Assembly: GCF_014779555.2 (NCBI RefSeq)
Contig: NZ_CP094357.1
Location: 620,001 to 684,000, forward strand
Reading direction: 5' to 3'
Source: Lysobacter capsici
GTDB taxonomy: Bacteria; Pseudomonadota; Gammaproteobacteria; Xanthomonadales; Xanthomonadaceae
Length of the DNA: 64,000 bases
This document shows positions 30,252-38,565 of the stretch, one piece after another. The notes below the pieces were generated by a model. That model made no database searches and had not been told where the DNA came from. It was given only the letters and a program-made list of their open reading frames with translations. Numbering within the stretch: the first letter of the stretch is position 1; every line of letters starts with the position of its first letter. Both the position numbers and the translations under genes were made by a program.

Positions 30252-30476
30252 CTAAGCTTTAGGCTCTAATTTGGCGAGTTCAGAAAGCTTGGTTATGTCG
30301 CTCGATATAATTTTATCGGCGCACTCCTTGCAGTAATGATCCCATCCTCTCCCGTTTCTAACCTTTAGCCTAATGTCCCCTTTGGCTATGCGATGATTAG
30401 AATTGGCTTGGCAGTTATGAGATTTAAGTGCGGTATCAACCAAGGCCTGTTCGATAAGAGATTTAGTTCTGCCCAT
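30252..30476 (-). CDS. Small putative zinc-binding protein
   Basis: 74 residues with C22, H28, C49 and C52 (YCKECADKII) around a KGDIRLKVRNG beta segment, a layout of small C-H-C-C zinc fingers that cap nucleic-acid enzymes. I do not recognise the family. Its ATG (30476) lies inside the end of the helicase gene (14-base overlap, same strand), so the two are translated together. Low GC like its neighbour. Possible role: DNA-recognition partner of the helicase (inferred). Confidence 0.65.
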   Translation of the reverse strand: MGRTKSLIEQALVDTALKSHNCQANSNHRIAKGDIRLKVRNGRGWDHYCKECADKIISSDITKLSELAKLEPKA

Positions 30477-32274
30477 TGAACACCTCCAAAATCGCGGCTT
30501 CTACAATCTCTGCGAAGCGATCGTCGATGGCGTCTAGTTCATCGCGAGAATAGTCGTGTCGTTCAACGTCTTTTCTAAGTAGAGCGGCCTTGATCTGTCG
30601 ATCAATGGCGCTCTTTAATACAACGAAGTTTGATTTTCCCAGCCTTTTTCTATCAAGTTGATGACCTTCGTGAGGGATTTTTCTCTGGTGAAGAATGCGG
30701 GCGGCCTCCGTTTTTACTCGCGTATCTAAAGCTCCTCGTTTGGCTTGGCGTTGCTTGGCTTTTGTGGTGGGAACGGGCTCTAGTGCGCTAGCTGCAGCAC
30801 TTATGTCGTCGGCAGAATATCCGCGTTCCTGAAGTAGCTTGAGTGCGGCTACAGCTGCTTCGTCATTAAGTAGGGGAATCTCTTCGAGAAGAACGTCCGA
30901 TTGTGATTTGACTTCAACTCCATGCATATCGTGAGGCTGTGGTAGAAAAACTCTCTCTTCATGGGGGTCAATGGAGTCAAATTCCTCGAGAGGCAGGAGT
31001 TGCTCAAAGTAATCTTGATCTGCCTCGCTGTAACTTTGGAAGTCGGACCATTGCCTGGCAATATTTGCGCCAGCATGGAAAACCACGACCCCATTGTTGA
31101 GCGGGTGATTCGGTGAGTTTTGGACGATGACTCGCATTATTCGACCAACGAATTGGACGAAGGGGGATAAATTGCTAAATATGCTAAAAACAGCAGCAAC
31201 ACTTAAGTGAGGGTGGTCGAATCCTTCGCCTAGCTTCCTGACTTGAACAATCACGTCTAACTCATGGGATTCAAGTCGTTTCATCACCGCATCATTAGCC
31301 GCGCCATCTTCCTTTGAATGCACGTAGTCTGAACGGCACCCTCGCGCCCGATATGCCTCGACTATTTGACGGCAATGCTCGTAATTCAGAGCTGAGGCAA
31401 TAATCTTGAGTCGCTGTTCGCCAGTGTTTTCTCTTAATCGCTGGAGCTCACGGATGGATGCATCGGCGATTGTCGCTAAGGTTTCTGCGGAGGTGACAAT
31501 GCTGCGACGAAAATCCGCCTCAGTCTCTCCTAGGCGCTTGACCTCGGCTAGGCCCACTTCGATTTCTCTATTATCTTCTCTGCGTACGTACTTAAGCGTT
31601 CGTGGGTTGAGCTGAACTGCCTTAAGCCTTTTGACATATCCGGCTTGAATGGCGTCAAAAATAGGGTATGAGTAAAGAATTTTACCGGCCATTATCTGGC
31701 CATCGGCGCGTGCAGGCGTTGCGCTGAAATTGACGATCGTTGCCTCGTTGAATTTTTCTTTCAAGAATGCCCAGCTTTCTGCGACGCTGTGATGACCTTC
31801 ATCAAAAAGTATGAGGTCAAAGAAGTCGTTAGGCAGCTCAGAAAGCCATTTGTTGCTAGCGCCGCCTTGCAGTTGTTGGATATTCGTTATGACTACATCT
31901 GCCTCTTCAAGGTCTGATCTATTGGTGGTGGTTCCCCGAATCTCCACTGGCTCAGGATAGGGCGGCTGTCGTAGTACCCCCGTCTTTCGATAGAAGAGCG
32001 TGGGACTGGTGGGGTCAAAGTCCTTTTGTAGTTGCTCTGCGATTCTCAATCCGGGTGCAATTACCAAGACTCGACGAGCGCCATATGCGAATGGTGAAAT
32101 GGCTATCGCCCCGGATTTTCCGCATCCAACCGGTAGAACTATTCCCACTTCGCGTTTATCAAGTTCATCCGAGGCGGCATGCGCCGCTAATGCTTCGAAA
32201 GCACCTTTCTGCGGAGTTCGAATGTTGGGGTTGTGAATGATGTCAGCGGCTGTGCTGCTAAAAAAACTCGGCAT
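30463..32274 (-). CDS. SF2 DEAD/DEAH-box (ResIII-like) helicase family protein
   Basis: 603 residues. Walker A PVGCGKSG (48-55), motif II DEGH (D158-H161), motif III FSATPAR, and motif VI QFVGRIMR: two RecA-like domains (about 20-220 and 240-410). The C-terminal 200 residues are Lys/Arg-rich helices of unknown role. No nuclease or methylase motif is seen in it. GC is near 48 percent, far below the core genome, a sign of transfer. It resembles helicases of type I/III restriction and of defence islands; the partners are the small zinc protein downstream and the divergent gene at 32492. Confidence 0.82.
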   Translation of the reverse strand: MPSFFSSTAADIIHNPNIRTPQKGAFEALAAHAASDELDKREVGIVLPVGCGKSGAIAISPFAYGARRVLVIAPGLRIAEQLQKDFDPTSPTLFYRKTGVLRQPPYPEPVEIRGTTTNRSDLEEADVVITNIQQLQGGASNKWLSELPNDFFDLILFDEGHHSVAESWAFLKEKFNEATIVNFSATPARADGQIMAGKILYSYPIFDAIQAGYVKRLKAVQLNPRTLKYVRREDNREIEVGLAEVKRLGETEADFRRSIVTSAETLATIADASIRELQRLRENTGEQRLKIIASALNYEHCRQIVEAYRARGCRSDYVHSKEDGAANDAVMKRLESHELDVIVQVRKLGEGFDHPHLSVAAVFSIFSNLSPFVQFVGRIMRVIVQNSPNHPLNNGVVVFHAGANIARQWSDFQSYSEADQDYFEQLLPLEEFDSIDPHEERVFLPQPHDMHGVEVKSQSDVLLEEIPLLNDEAAVAALKLLQERGYSADDISAAASALEPVPTTKAKQRQAKRGALDTRVKTEAARILHQRKIPHEGHQLDRKRLGKSNFVVLKSAIDRQIKAALLRKDVERHDYSRDELDAIDDRFAEIVEAAILEVFNGQN

Positions 32275-32491
32275 TTAATATCCCCCTGAAGATAATTATA
32301 TAACCCAGTAATTTCTGGTATTCGCCATGGTGCTGAAGATTGCATCGAAAGTTGTGGCCGGTTCTTGGCGCGTTTTTCGTTTCGCTTTGACTCCCTGGTT
32401 CTATGCAATTATTGATTAGCATGATTGTGTAAGAGTCATGCCGCAAGTAGCTTTATCTTGCCAATGCAGTACATATCTTGGGGGGGCTGAT

Positions 32492-33313
32492 ATGGATACC
32501 GCTCGTTGCACTCTTAACGGACGTACTTACACTGCTATTGAGTTCTCTCAATTGCCTGCTCACGAGATCGCCGCATTGAGGCATGATTTGATATGCGGGG
32601 AGTGCGAAGGGCCTGGCTACTATCGAAAACCGTCCAGAAGTGGTCACGGTGCCTGCTTCGGCGCTCGACCGCATGCCGACCATTGTCAGTCTGCCGTCCG
32701 CACTGAAGACCCCTGGGGGGAGTGTGGTGATGAGGTGGTCATGCGGATGGAAGCAGACCAGACTCGGATCATCCTAAATCTTGGGCGCGCGAACGGCCGC
32801 GGCGATGGAGCCGGGCGAATAGATGAGCCAGGTCAACGAGGTGGCGGCCGCAGATTCGTTGGAGGCGATGCGCCGGGGCGGACGCAGATTCAGCGGAATC
32901 CTGAAAAACTCTTAAAAATGCTAGTGAGCACTCCGAGCTTCAATGCCAGTGAAATCATTATCGCAACCGGGCATGGGGACTATCCAGCAAGAAGCTATTT
33001 TGTTCCGATTGTTGCTGCCGATCGAGCTTTGCATACTGATATGGAGCGAGGTTTTTGGGGCGTCTTGGATCGAACAAATGTTTGGAATGGATTGAGGATT
33101 TTTAACCGAGGTGGACATGGGTCCCTTGGCTTTGAGTTCCATGATGCGTTAATTCAAGAAGTAATGCAGAGGTATTCCCTGGCGACAATAGAAGAAATTG
33201 TCGGTAAACACGTCCTTTTCATAGGGAAGCCAAGAATAACTACCGGGGACAGTTTTATGATGTCGATAATAAATTCGAATCATGTTGCGTTGGCAGATCC
33301 ATTGCGCCCGTGA
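32492..33313 (+). CDS. Hypothetical protein with N-terminal CoiA-like Cys/His motif
   Basis: 273 residues from ATG 32492 (GGGGGG before it). The N-terminus reads ICGECEGPGYYRKPSRSG then CFGARPHADHC: a CxxC plus a His/Cys set as in the zinc ribbon at the front of CoiA-type proteins. A Gly/Arg-rich linker (about 105-145) leads to an AT-richer C-terminal half (RNPEKLLKMLVS... ) with no match I recognise. Divergent from the helicase gene, 217 bases between starts; both may form one module. The GC jump within the gene hints at a chimera. Confidence 0.55.
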   Translation: MDTARCTLNGRTYTAIEFSQLPAHEIAALRHDLICGECEGPGYYRKPSRSGHGACFGARPHADHCQSAVRTEDPWGECGDEVVMRMEADQTRIILNLGRANGRGDGAGRIDEPGQRGGGRRFVGGDAPGRTQIQRNPEKLLKMLVSTPSFNASEIIIATGHGDYPARSYFVPIVAADRALHTDMERGFWGVLDRTNVWNGLRIFNRGGHGSLGFEFHDALIQEVMQRYSLATIEEIVGKHVLFIGKPRITTGDSFMMSIINSNHVALADPLRP

Positions 33314-33450
33314 TGAGTCGATTGTATTATTTTGGAGCTGTATCGTGAATTACGTTTATCGTAATTGACGGAATGAAGCGTTGTCGTAATCCTTCCGCTG
33401 CCATGAGCTTCTTTGATCAGAAGAAGGTAATGGGTTGAGTTTGTCGATCA

Positions 33451-33729
33451 ATGCAGAAGGAGCTGGGCATGACCATAGGTCTACCGCAAGAAACCGCGGC
33501 CGTGCGGATCAACCGCTACGAGAAGGCGGTCCATGACGCCGATCTGGCGACCGCGCGCCGCATCGCCGAGGCCTTGGGCGTCCCGCTCGCCTTCCTCTAC
33601 GCCGAAACCGACACCATGGCCGAGGCCATCCTGACCTTGGGCCTGTTGTCCAAACCCGAGCAGCGCAAGGCCGTGGCCGACCTCAAGGCCCGCCTGACCC
33701 AGTCGGTCGCCGCGCGTGACAAGCCCTAA
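33451..33729 (+). pseudogene. 5'-truncated XRE-family regulator (fragment A)
   Basis: 92 residues that enter an XRE helix-turn-helix in the middle: QKELGMTIGLPQETAAVRINRYEKAVHDADLATARRIAEALGV is helices 2-5, and the rest is the usual C-terminal tail (LGLLSKPEQRKAVADLKARL). Helix 1 is missing and no upstream frame supplies it. Its 3' part, 33545-33726, recurs at 34391-34575 and in part at 38440-38490. Confidence 0.7.
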
Positions 33730-33849
33730 CGAGGCGTCGCCGACTAGAATCGGGCGCAGTCGTGTCAGTACGATTCGTTCAGTGGCTGACGCAGCACAAG
33801 GTGTCGATAGACGCCTCTCGCGTGGGCGAGTTGGACCAAGGAGCTTCGA

Positions 33850-34338
33850 GTGACGACAACCCCTTTTCTGCAAAACATTGCGCGTAACTACGACCTGATA
33901 GCGGTCGAGGTGCTGGAAGTCTTGCCGGAGCAGCGACTTCGCATCCGGATCGAACGAATCTATGCCAATCGTCATTGTGGCGCGCTGCTGCAACTACAAA
34001 AGGACATGGAGATCGTTCACATACCACCTGTTTTCGGCGTACATGTGCTGCATGCCGGCGAGCGCGGTCTGATGTTCGTATCGCCAATCAATGGAATCCT
34101 CTATGAAGAGCCGGCACGCGGGCATTTCGTGATTGATCAGATTGATGGAATGTCTTATGCCGGATTCAAAACACATTCGGATCTCCATGAGCTGCCAGAA
34201 GCGCTTTCTGCGGCAAGTCGCCGGGATCATCCAAGAGGCCCGGCGTTCGCAGCGATAGAGTTAAAGGCCCTGGAGGACTATCTAGTGGGTCTTTACGCAC
34301 AGACATCGCCACGGGAAAAACTCTCGAAGGAGCGGTGA
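33850..34338 (+). CDS. Hypothetical protein (possible immunity-type protein)
   Basis: 162 residues, GTG start 33850. No signal peptide or membrane segment; a mixed alpha/beta acidic protein (FLQNIARNYDLIAVEVLEV, FGVHVLHAGERGLMFVSP) with no motif I recognise. It lies between two XRE 3' fragments, the kind of position where small unknown cargo genes sit in this island. An immunity function is only a guess from the neighbourhood. Confidence 0.6.
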   Translation: MTTTPFLQNIARNYDLIAVEVLEVLPEQRLRIRIERIYANRHCGALLQLQKDMEIVHIPPVFGVHVLHAGERGLMFVSPINGILYEEPARGHFVIDQIDGMSYAGFKTHSDLHELPEALSAASRRDHPRGPAFAAIELKALEDYLVGLYAQTSPREKLSKER

Positions 34339-34389
34339 CGGGTAAGCAATCAGATCCGATTTCTTAAGCACTGGAGCCGACAGAGTGGC

Positions 34390-34575
34390 TTGGCGACCGC
34401 GCGCCGCATCGCCGAGGCCTTGGGCGTCCCGCTCGCCTTCCTCTACGCCGAAACCGACACCAAGGGTGCGGCATTTCTAACCTGGGGCGAGTTGTCCAAA
34501 CCCGAGCAGCACAAGGCCGTGGCCGACCTCAAGGCCCGCCTGACGCAGTCAGTAGGCAACGGCGCAAAACCGTAG
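34390..34575 (+). pseudogene. XRE-regulator 3' fragment (fragment B)
   Basis: From TTG 34390 the frame gives 61 residues, ATARRIAEALGVPLAFLYAE to the end LKARLTQSVGNGAKP, with no HTH helices 1-3. It is about 85 percent identical in DNA to 33545-33726 of fragment A. Substitutions around 34460-34490 (KGAAFLTWGE) break the pattern. A duplicated gene tail without a start of its own. Confidence 0.75.
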
Positions 34576-34669
34576 GCCACTGATCTCCGGTATTGAATAG
34601 ACGGGCAGTCCGGCGAGCCGGGTGTCAAACTCAACGCAACAAAGTCGAGATGCGCATTGGTGAGGCGAT

Positions 34670-34894
34670 ATGACGAATGCCGATACTCTCAAACGGGACA
34701 TCCGTAAGCGCCTGTTCTTATCGGTCGCTCGCCGAGGCGACGGCACCACTCGCCATGGATTTCGCTGGTGCACGCCGTGCCGAGGCACCGGTGACGTGTG
34801 CAATGAGTACTCCAAAGGCTCAGAGCATTGGGCGGTTTTCGAGTTGTGCGCTCAGTGCGGCGGAGAGGGGGTCGTCGATGCGCCGCAAGACTAA
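34670..34894 (+). CDS. Small DnaJ-type zinc-motif protein
   Basis: 74 residues. Two CxxCxGxG-like motifs, CTPCRGTG and CAQCGGEG, 25 residues apart, resemble half of the DnaJ zinc domain; the start is RGDGTTRHGFRW. Small proteins of this type often accompany larger enzymes, but no partner is obvious. GC is near 58 percent. Confidence 0.65.
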   Translation: MTNADTLKRDIRKRLFLSVARRGDGTTRHGFRWCTPCRGTGDVCNEYSKGSEHWAVFELCAQCGGEGVVDAPQD

Positions 34895-34923
34895 CCGCGA
34901 CTCTGGCGACTGATCACACAGAC

Positions 34924-35865
34924 TTAAGGCACTGATCCAAGCAGGTCACCTACTAGATCTTCGATCGGGTCTGCACTTTTCTTGTACCGCCGCTCAAATA
35001 CCTGTGCACGGTGATAGTCCAGATACGATGTCTGCTTGTCGTTAAACAAACCGCAATTGCGTCCAGGGCGCAGATTCAGCCCCAGTCGTTTGATGACATC
35101 ACTGGGCAGGTCGCTAGTCACAACCAAGCGGCCTTTGTCTTCAAAGGTAATCCAGCCGCGATCGAATAGCAGATCGGCCTGCGGAGTCAGCAGCATGCCG
35201 TTATGACCGTCGGTACGCTCGTTACCGCTAATGCAGTCGGCCCATGGCTTGATGTGGCTAGCGCGAAGAAAGCGTAGATCTTGAATGCCCGTCAACCGGC
35301 ACTGCTTTTCTACGCTAAGCAGGCGCCGGCGGAACAAGGACTGCTTACTGCGAACTTCTTGTAACCGTTTGGAGACCGTGCTGTCGAGCGTCTGGTAGGG
35401 CGCTTGGGTTTCTGCGACCTTGGTTCCCTGAAAGAATGCGCCTTCGCTGACAGGAACAAGTCGAAAGACAATCGCGGTTCGCAGAGCGCCTTTTGTGTCT
35501 TGCGAGTTCGGCTTCAAGTAAGAGGACAGTTTTACAAACTCACCATCGTAGCGGCACGGCTTGCCATGTCCCATCATCTGAAAAAGCAGCAGCCTCTTGC
35601 CGTCTGCTACATGATTTTCGACAGCTCGATTGCCGCCGGTATACTGCATGTCGCCGTTTTGGCCTTCGCCAAAGTAGTGGAAAACGTTATCGTCATCCCA
35701 GCCATCGTCATAGCTATGCGACTTACCCGCTTCGCCGGTAAAGATAATGACGAAGGGTTGGTCCTTGGGCGTAGAGATCCCGCCTTGCCGCTGGCCGCCC
35801 AGCAGGCCATGAATGTCTCTGCCGCGGTGATAAAGCGCGCCTACTTCAAAAGGGAGTTCGATCAC
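34924..35865 (-). CDS. SRA-like/HNH modification-dependent endonuclease (putative type IV restriction)
   Basis: 313 residues. The N-terminal half reads like an SRA/YDG-type domain (RDIHGLLGGQRQGGIS, FHYFGEGQNGDMQYTGGNRAV), the module that flips 5-methyl- or hydroxymethylcytosine. The C-terminal HNH nuclease has C189, ASHIKPW (H204), HNGMLL (N222) and ADLLFDRG (D231). Known SRA-HNH enzymes cut DNA with modified cytosine, such as phage DNA. No methylase is adjacent, as expected for type IV. It follows the XRE gene by 46 bases on the same strand. Confidence 0.85.
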   Translation of the reverse strand: MIELPFEVGALYHRGRDIHGLLGGQRQGGISTPKDQPFVIIFTGEAGKSHSYDDGWDDDNVFHYFGEGQNGDMQYTGGNRAVENHVADGKRLLLFQMMGHGKPCRYDGEFVKLSSYLKPNSQDTKGALRTAIVFRLVPVSEGAFFQGTKVAETQAPYQTLDSTVSKRLQEVRSKQSLFRRRLLSVEKQCRLTGIQDLRFLRASHIKPWADCISGNERTDGHNGMLLTPQADLLFDRGWITFEDKGRLVVTSDLPSDVIKRLGLNLRPGRNCGLFNDKQTSYLDYHRAQVFERRYKKSADPIEDLVGDLLGSVP

Positions 35866-35911
35866 TGATGGCTCGCCATGACTGCGTCCGATGCGGGGGG
35901 GGGCTATGTCA

Positions 35912-36271
35912 CTAGTCTTCTAGAAGGCCAAGGAGCATTTTTTGCTTCTTGGCGGACAGCCGCCGATAGCGAGCGAGCAAGGCCTGCTCGTCCTGGGTGT
36001 CAGCGGCGCGAGGCGATGGCTCGTTACCCTTGCGGGGCTTATCGATCTTGGTCGAACCCGACTTATTACCCGTAACCAGCCAGTCCAGCGTGACGTTGTC
36101 CTGGGCGAACACCTGCAAGAACAGCTCAAGGTGACCCAAATTTGGCTCAGCCCGACTGGTCTCCCACTTTGAGACCGTAGCGCCCGTGACCTCGAGTTCG
36201 AAGCCCAGCTTCTCCTGAGACCAGCCGCGCGCCTCGCGCAGACCACGCAATCTTGAGCCGAAAGTGTCCAT
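35912..36271 (-). CDS. XRE-family regulator upstream of the SRA-HNH nuclease
   Basis: 119 residues, complete HTH at 7-62 (LRGLREARGWSQEKLG, VTGATVSKWETSRAEPNLGHLE) and a polar C-terminal tail. It is the first gene of a two-gene unit with the nuclease, the controller-protein layout of restriction modules. A near-perfect palindrome 34 bases upstream of its start (36305-36345) is the likely operator. Confidence 0.88.
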   Translation of the reverse strand: MDTFGSRLRGLREARGWSQEKLGFELEVTGATVSKWETSRAEPNLGHLELFLQVFAQDNVTLDWLVTGNKSGSTKIDKPRKGNEPSPRAADTQDEQALLARYRRLSAKKQKMLLGLLED

Positions 36272-36304
36272 GGCCGGAGTCTGACCAAATTGGCAAGGAG
36301 TTTC

Positions 36305-36345
36305 CTTTCCAAAACGGTTGACAAGAATATATCCGTATTGGAAAG
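36305..36345. promoter_or_regulatory. Palindromic operator in the XRE promoter region
   Basis: CTTTCCAAAACGG (36305-36317) and CCGTATTGGAAAG (36333-36345) are inverted with one mismatch in 13 and a 15-base AT-rich spacer that contains TTGACA and ATATAT. It lies between the XRE gene and the divergent gene at 36411. The position and symmetry fit autoregulation by the XRE protein. Confidence 0.7.
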
Positions 36346-36410
36346 TATGGATGTGTCCGATCTGGACATGTCAGCCGGTCTTCGTCGCCGGTCCGCTGAG
36401 GAGTGGAAGC

Positions 36411-36665
36411 ATGGATGCCGTCACAAACACCTGTCTCCCCAATGCTAGATTCGTGCGCTACTTAAAGCCGGGCGATAAGCCTGAATTAGCGACGGTGCAG
36501 CGCATTGCAGATGAACTGCAGGTGCCAATCGCATACCTGTTTACAGATTCTGATCTGCTCGCCCAAATGGTTCTGGCTTTTGGTTTGCTATCGGAAGGGC
36601 AGCAGCGCAAGGCACTGGCACAGATTAAGCAACAAATATTCCTGGCGCGGAGTTCGCACAGCTAA
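36411..36665 (+). CDS. Truncated XRE-like protein (fragment D)
   Basis: 84 residues from ATG 36411 with GGAG upstream. The first 25 residues keep only the end of an HTH (ARFVRYLKPGDKPELATVQRIADEL), then an XRE tail (AQMVLAFGLLSEGQQRKALAQIKQQI). The recognition helix region is lost, so it should not bind DNA as a normal regulator. Related in layout, not closely in sequence, to fragments A and B. Confidence 0.55.
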   Translation: MDAVTNTCLPNARFVRYLKPGDKPELATVQRIADELQVPIAYLFTDSDLLAQMVLAFGLLSEGQQRKALAQIKQQIFLARSSHS

Positions 36666-36706
36666 GATCATGGACAGGGCCGTGATACGGATATCTAGGA
36701 AAAGAG

Positions 36707-37174
36707 ATGACTTCGAAGAGCGCTGCAATCGTAGGTTTCATCGCGAATTTGATGCCGTTGTATGAAGGCGAGCACGTTGATGATCATTGGTGCGCCCGTT
36801 CATTGACAGATGGGACTTTAATTCTACCGTTTGATGAAGCGGCTGCCGGTATCGATGCTGCTGAAGAGCAAGGCTGGGTGCGGGTGCGTTGGCAGGGAGA
36901 TCCCAATCGCGAGATAGAAACCTATGGCTCCAATATCGCGACACTGGCCGTAGTGCGTTACGTAGAGCTGCATCAGGTTGGGCAGCCCGCAAAGAGAGTC
37001 ATCTCAGAAGTTGAGGGGCTTGCGCAACACTTCACGTTCAAAACAGGTTGTTCTTTGTATCTCCCATACGACAAAGACATATCGCCAGATCTTGTTTCAG
37101 CGGTTAAGACCGCCGTAAACCGTATAGGTGAGAAGGCACTAATTGGTTTGCTTCTGAAAGCGATGAGTGGGTGA
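36707..37174 (+). CDS. Hypothetical protein
   Basis: 155 residues, no signal peptide, no transmembrane segment; alpha/beta composition with LTDGTLILPFDEAAAG and a C-terminal helix (VKTAVNRIGEKALIGLLLKAM). Family not recognised. It follows fragment D by about 40 bases, so the two may be co-transcribed. GC about 52 percent supports recent acquisition. Confidence 0.65.
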   Translation: MTSKSAAIVGFIANLMPLYEGEHVDDHWCARSLTDGTLILPFDEAAAGIDAAEEQGWVRVRWQGDPNREIETYGSNIATLAVVRYVELHQVGQPAKRVISEVEGLAQHFTFKTGCSLYLPYDKDISPDLVSAVKTAVNRIGEKALIGLLLKAMSG

Positions 37175-37365
37175 TAGGTCGTGAGGAGCAGCGGGGAGTG
37201 GGGCTAAGCACATGGTCATCGCTCGTTCGTAAGCCTGGCGCTGGCGTGCGCCGCGCCAGCATTACGTCGGACCGCTCGGGTGTTTCCTCAGTTCGAAGCG
37301 CCCCGCCGGAGGCCCGTCCGGGCCTGCGTGTGGTCCCGAGCCTCATTGCGGAAAGCCAACGAGGC

Positions 37366-37583
37366 CTTCGCGAATCCCGTCGAGGGATTACGGAGAGTGA
37401 ATTCGGGACTCGCGAGAGCGAAATCCGTACTCCCGAAGGCCCGCGCCTTACTCGCGAAAGCGAAATTCGCTCTCCGGAAAGCCAATTTCACTCTCGCGAG
37501 AGCGAAATCCGTACTCCGGAAGACCTCCGTCGCACTCGCGAGTCCGAAATTCATTCTCCGTAGTCCCGCCGCGGGCTTCGCGA
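37366..37583. repeat. Five 42-bp tandem repeats with open frames on both strands
   Basis: Units of 42 bases of type CTCGCGAGAGCGAAATCCG.... Each unit has short palindromes (CTCGCGAG, TCCGGA, GAATT). Several frames stay open: one plus frame reads RESEIRTPE 14-residue repeats, another LARAKSVLRKA-like repeats, and the minus strand also reads repeats. Because any frame is open, coding is not shown. The 699-base gap 37175-37873 holds nothing else firm; a palindromic stretch near 37586-37640 (AAAAAGCTT ... AAGGCTTTTT) may terminate transcription. Confidence 0.7.
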
Positions 37584-37873
37584 AGCTGAAAAAGCTTTAA
37601 CGGAATGACTCGCCGGCATTCCTCTAAGGCTTTTTCGCCTTCCGGAATGTATTTTTTACTCATCGATGTACGTTGTTGGCACACCAAGCCTGCGCCGCGG
37701 CCCTGCACCATCGCGCCGGATAGATTCGCGACTGCCCAGTGCCTGCCGATACGGGCAATTAAGCGTCAGGGCACCGCCATGCTGGCCCGGCCCAAAGGCA
37801 CGATATCGCGCCTCAAGCAACCGCATTACTCTCCAATCGCAGCTCGCACTGCGCACGAACGGAGAGCGTAACT

Positions 37874-38428
37874 ATGAGTACCGCGATGAGCGCGCAGGGA
37901 CTTTGTTTCAAAGCGGCGTTGCTGCTCGCCTTGTTGGCGCAAAGCGCTTGCGTCACCTCCACGCGCCCAGTGCCTGTACCCGATGCGACGGCGGAAACAA
38001 CGCTCGCGGTCGAGGATTTCCTGCGCTGGCCCTTGCAAGGCCCGGACGGCTACGACACAGCGGTCGCCGCCTTGCTCGGCGCGTATCGCCCCCAGGCGTT
38101 CAGCACGGCGCCACCCAGCCTCTACGCGCGAAATCCGGTGCGCCTGGGCGACGGTTTCAGCCTCGCAGGCGCGCAGGTGGACAACCAATACTGGTATCGG
38201 GCCGTTGCCTCGGTCTTCATCGCCGACCAGCCCTGCTTCCCGATGGATCGAGCCGCGAAAATCGCAGGTGTTCAGTGGAGTCCGCCGGCGCCGGCTACTG
38301 GTGTGGGACGAAGCTTTTCTGTGGAGCAAAACGGCATGAAGTTGACGCTGACCGAATCGCAGGACAACCCGCAATGCCTCGCCGATATCAGTTTCCTTCA
38401 TCTCGCGACCACGCGGCGAACCAGGTAA
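37874..38428 (+). CDS. Lipoprotein, putative toxin-immunity family (paralogue 1)
   Basis: 184 residues. Signal peptide II with lipobox LAQSAC (C26). The mature part has LPLQGPDGYD, a YARNPVRLGDGF stretch, DQPCFPMDRAAKIA and a late cysteine (NPQCLADISFLH). The same pattern (GP-G-D, NPATLRDGY, SEPCFPVKQAIAIA, KRDCVTSLEI) is in the convergent gene at 38566, so they are paralogues. Outer-membrane or periplasmic lipoproteins beside XVIPCD effectors are commonly immunity proteins; no cognate toxin follows this one. Confidence 0.65.
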   Translation: MSTAMSAQGLCFKAALLLALLAQSACVTSTRPVPVPDATAETTLAVEDFLRWPLQGPDGYDTAVAALLGAYRPQAFSTAPPSLYARNPVRLGDGFSLAGAQVDNQYWYRAVASVFIADQPCFPMDRAAKIAGVQWSPPAPATGVGRSFSVEQNGMKLTLTESQDNPQCLADISFLHLATTRRTR

Positions 38429-38439
38429 TGCTGATCAAA

Positions 38440-38490
38440 AGCGCAAGGCCGTGGCCGATCCCAAGGCACGCATAGGTCGTTCGGTCGCGA
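38440..38490 (+). repeat. XRE-regulator 3' remnant (fragment C)
   Basis: About 50 bases (AGCGCAAGGCCGTGGCCGAT... to GTTCGGTCGCG) match the end of fragments A and B (the AVADLKARLTQSV codons) at roughly 85 percent. It lies 12 bases after the lipoprotein stop. Too short to code for anything; a scar of the same gene tail. Confidence 0.65.
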
Positions 38491-38565
38491 TGGGAAGGGC
38501 TGCGACTACGTTCGCTGTCACCAGCTGAGCGGAAGAGGATGCCGCCAGCGATAGCGTCAGCCGTA

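Noticed and set aside
37605-37871. 88-codon plus-strand frame after the 42-bp repeats
   Set aside because: No ribosome site and no family resemblance; starts within a probable terminator palindrome and has ordinary shadow composition.
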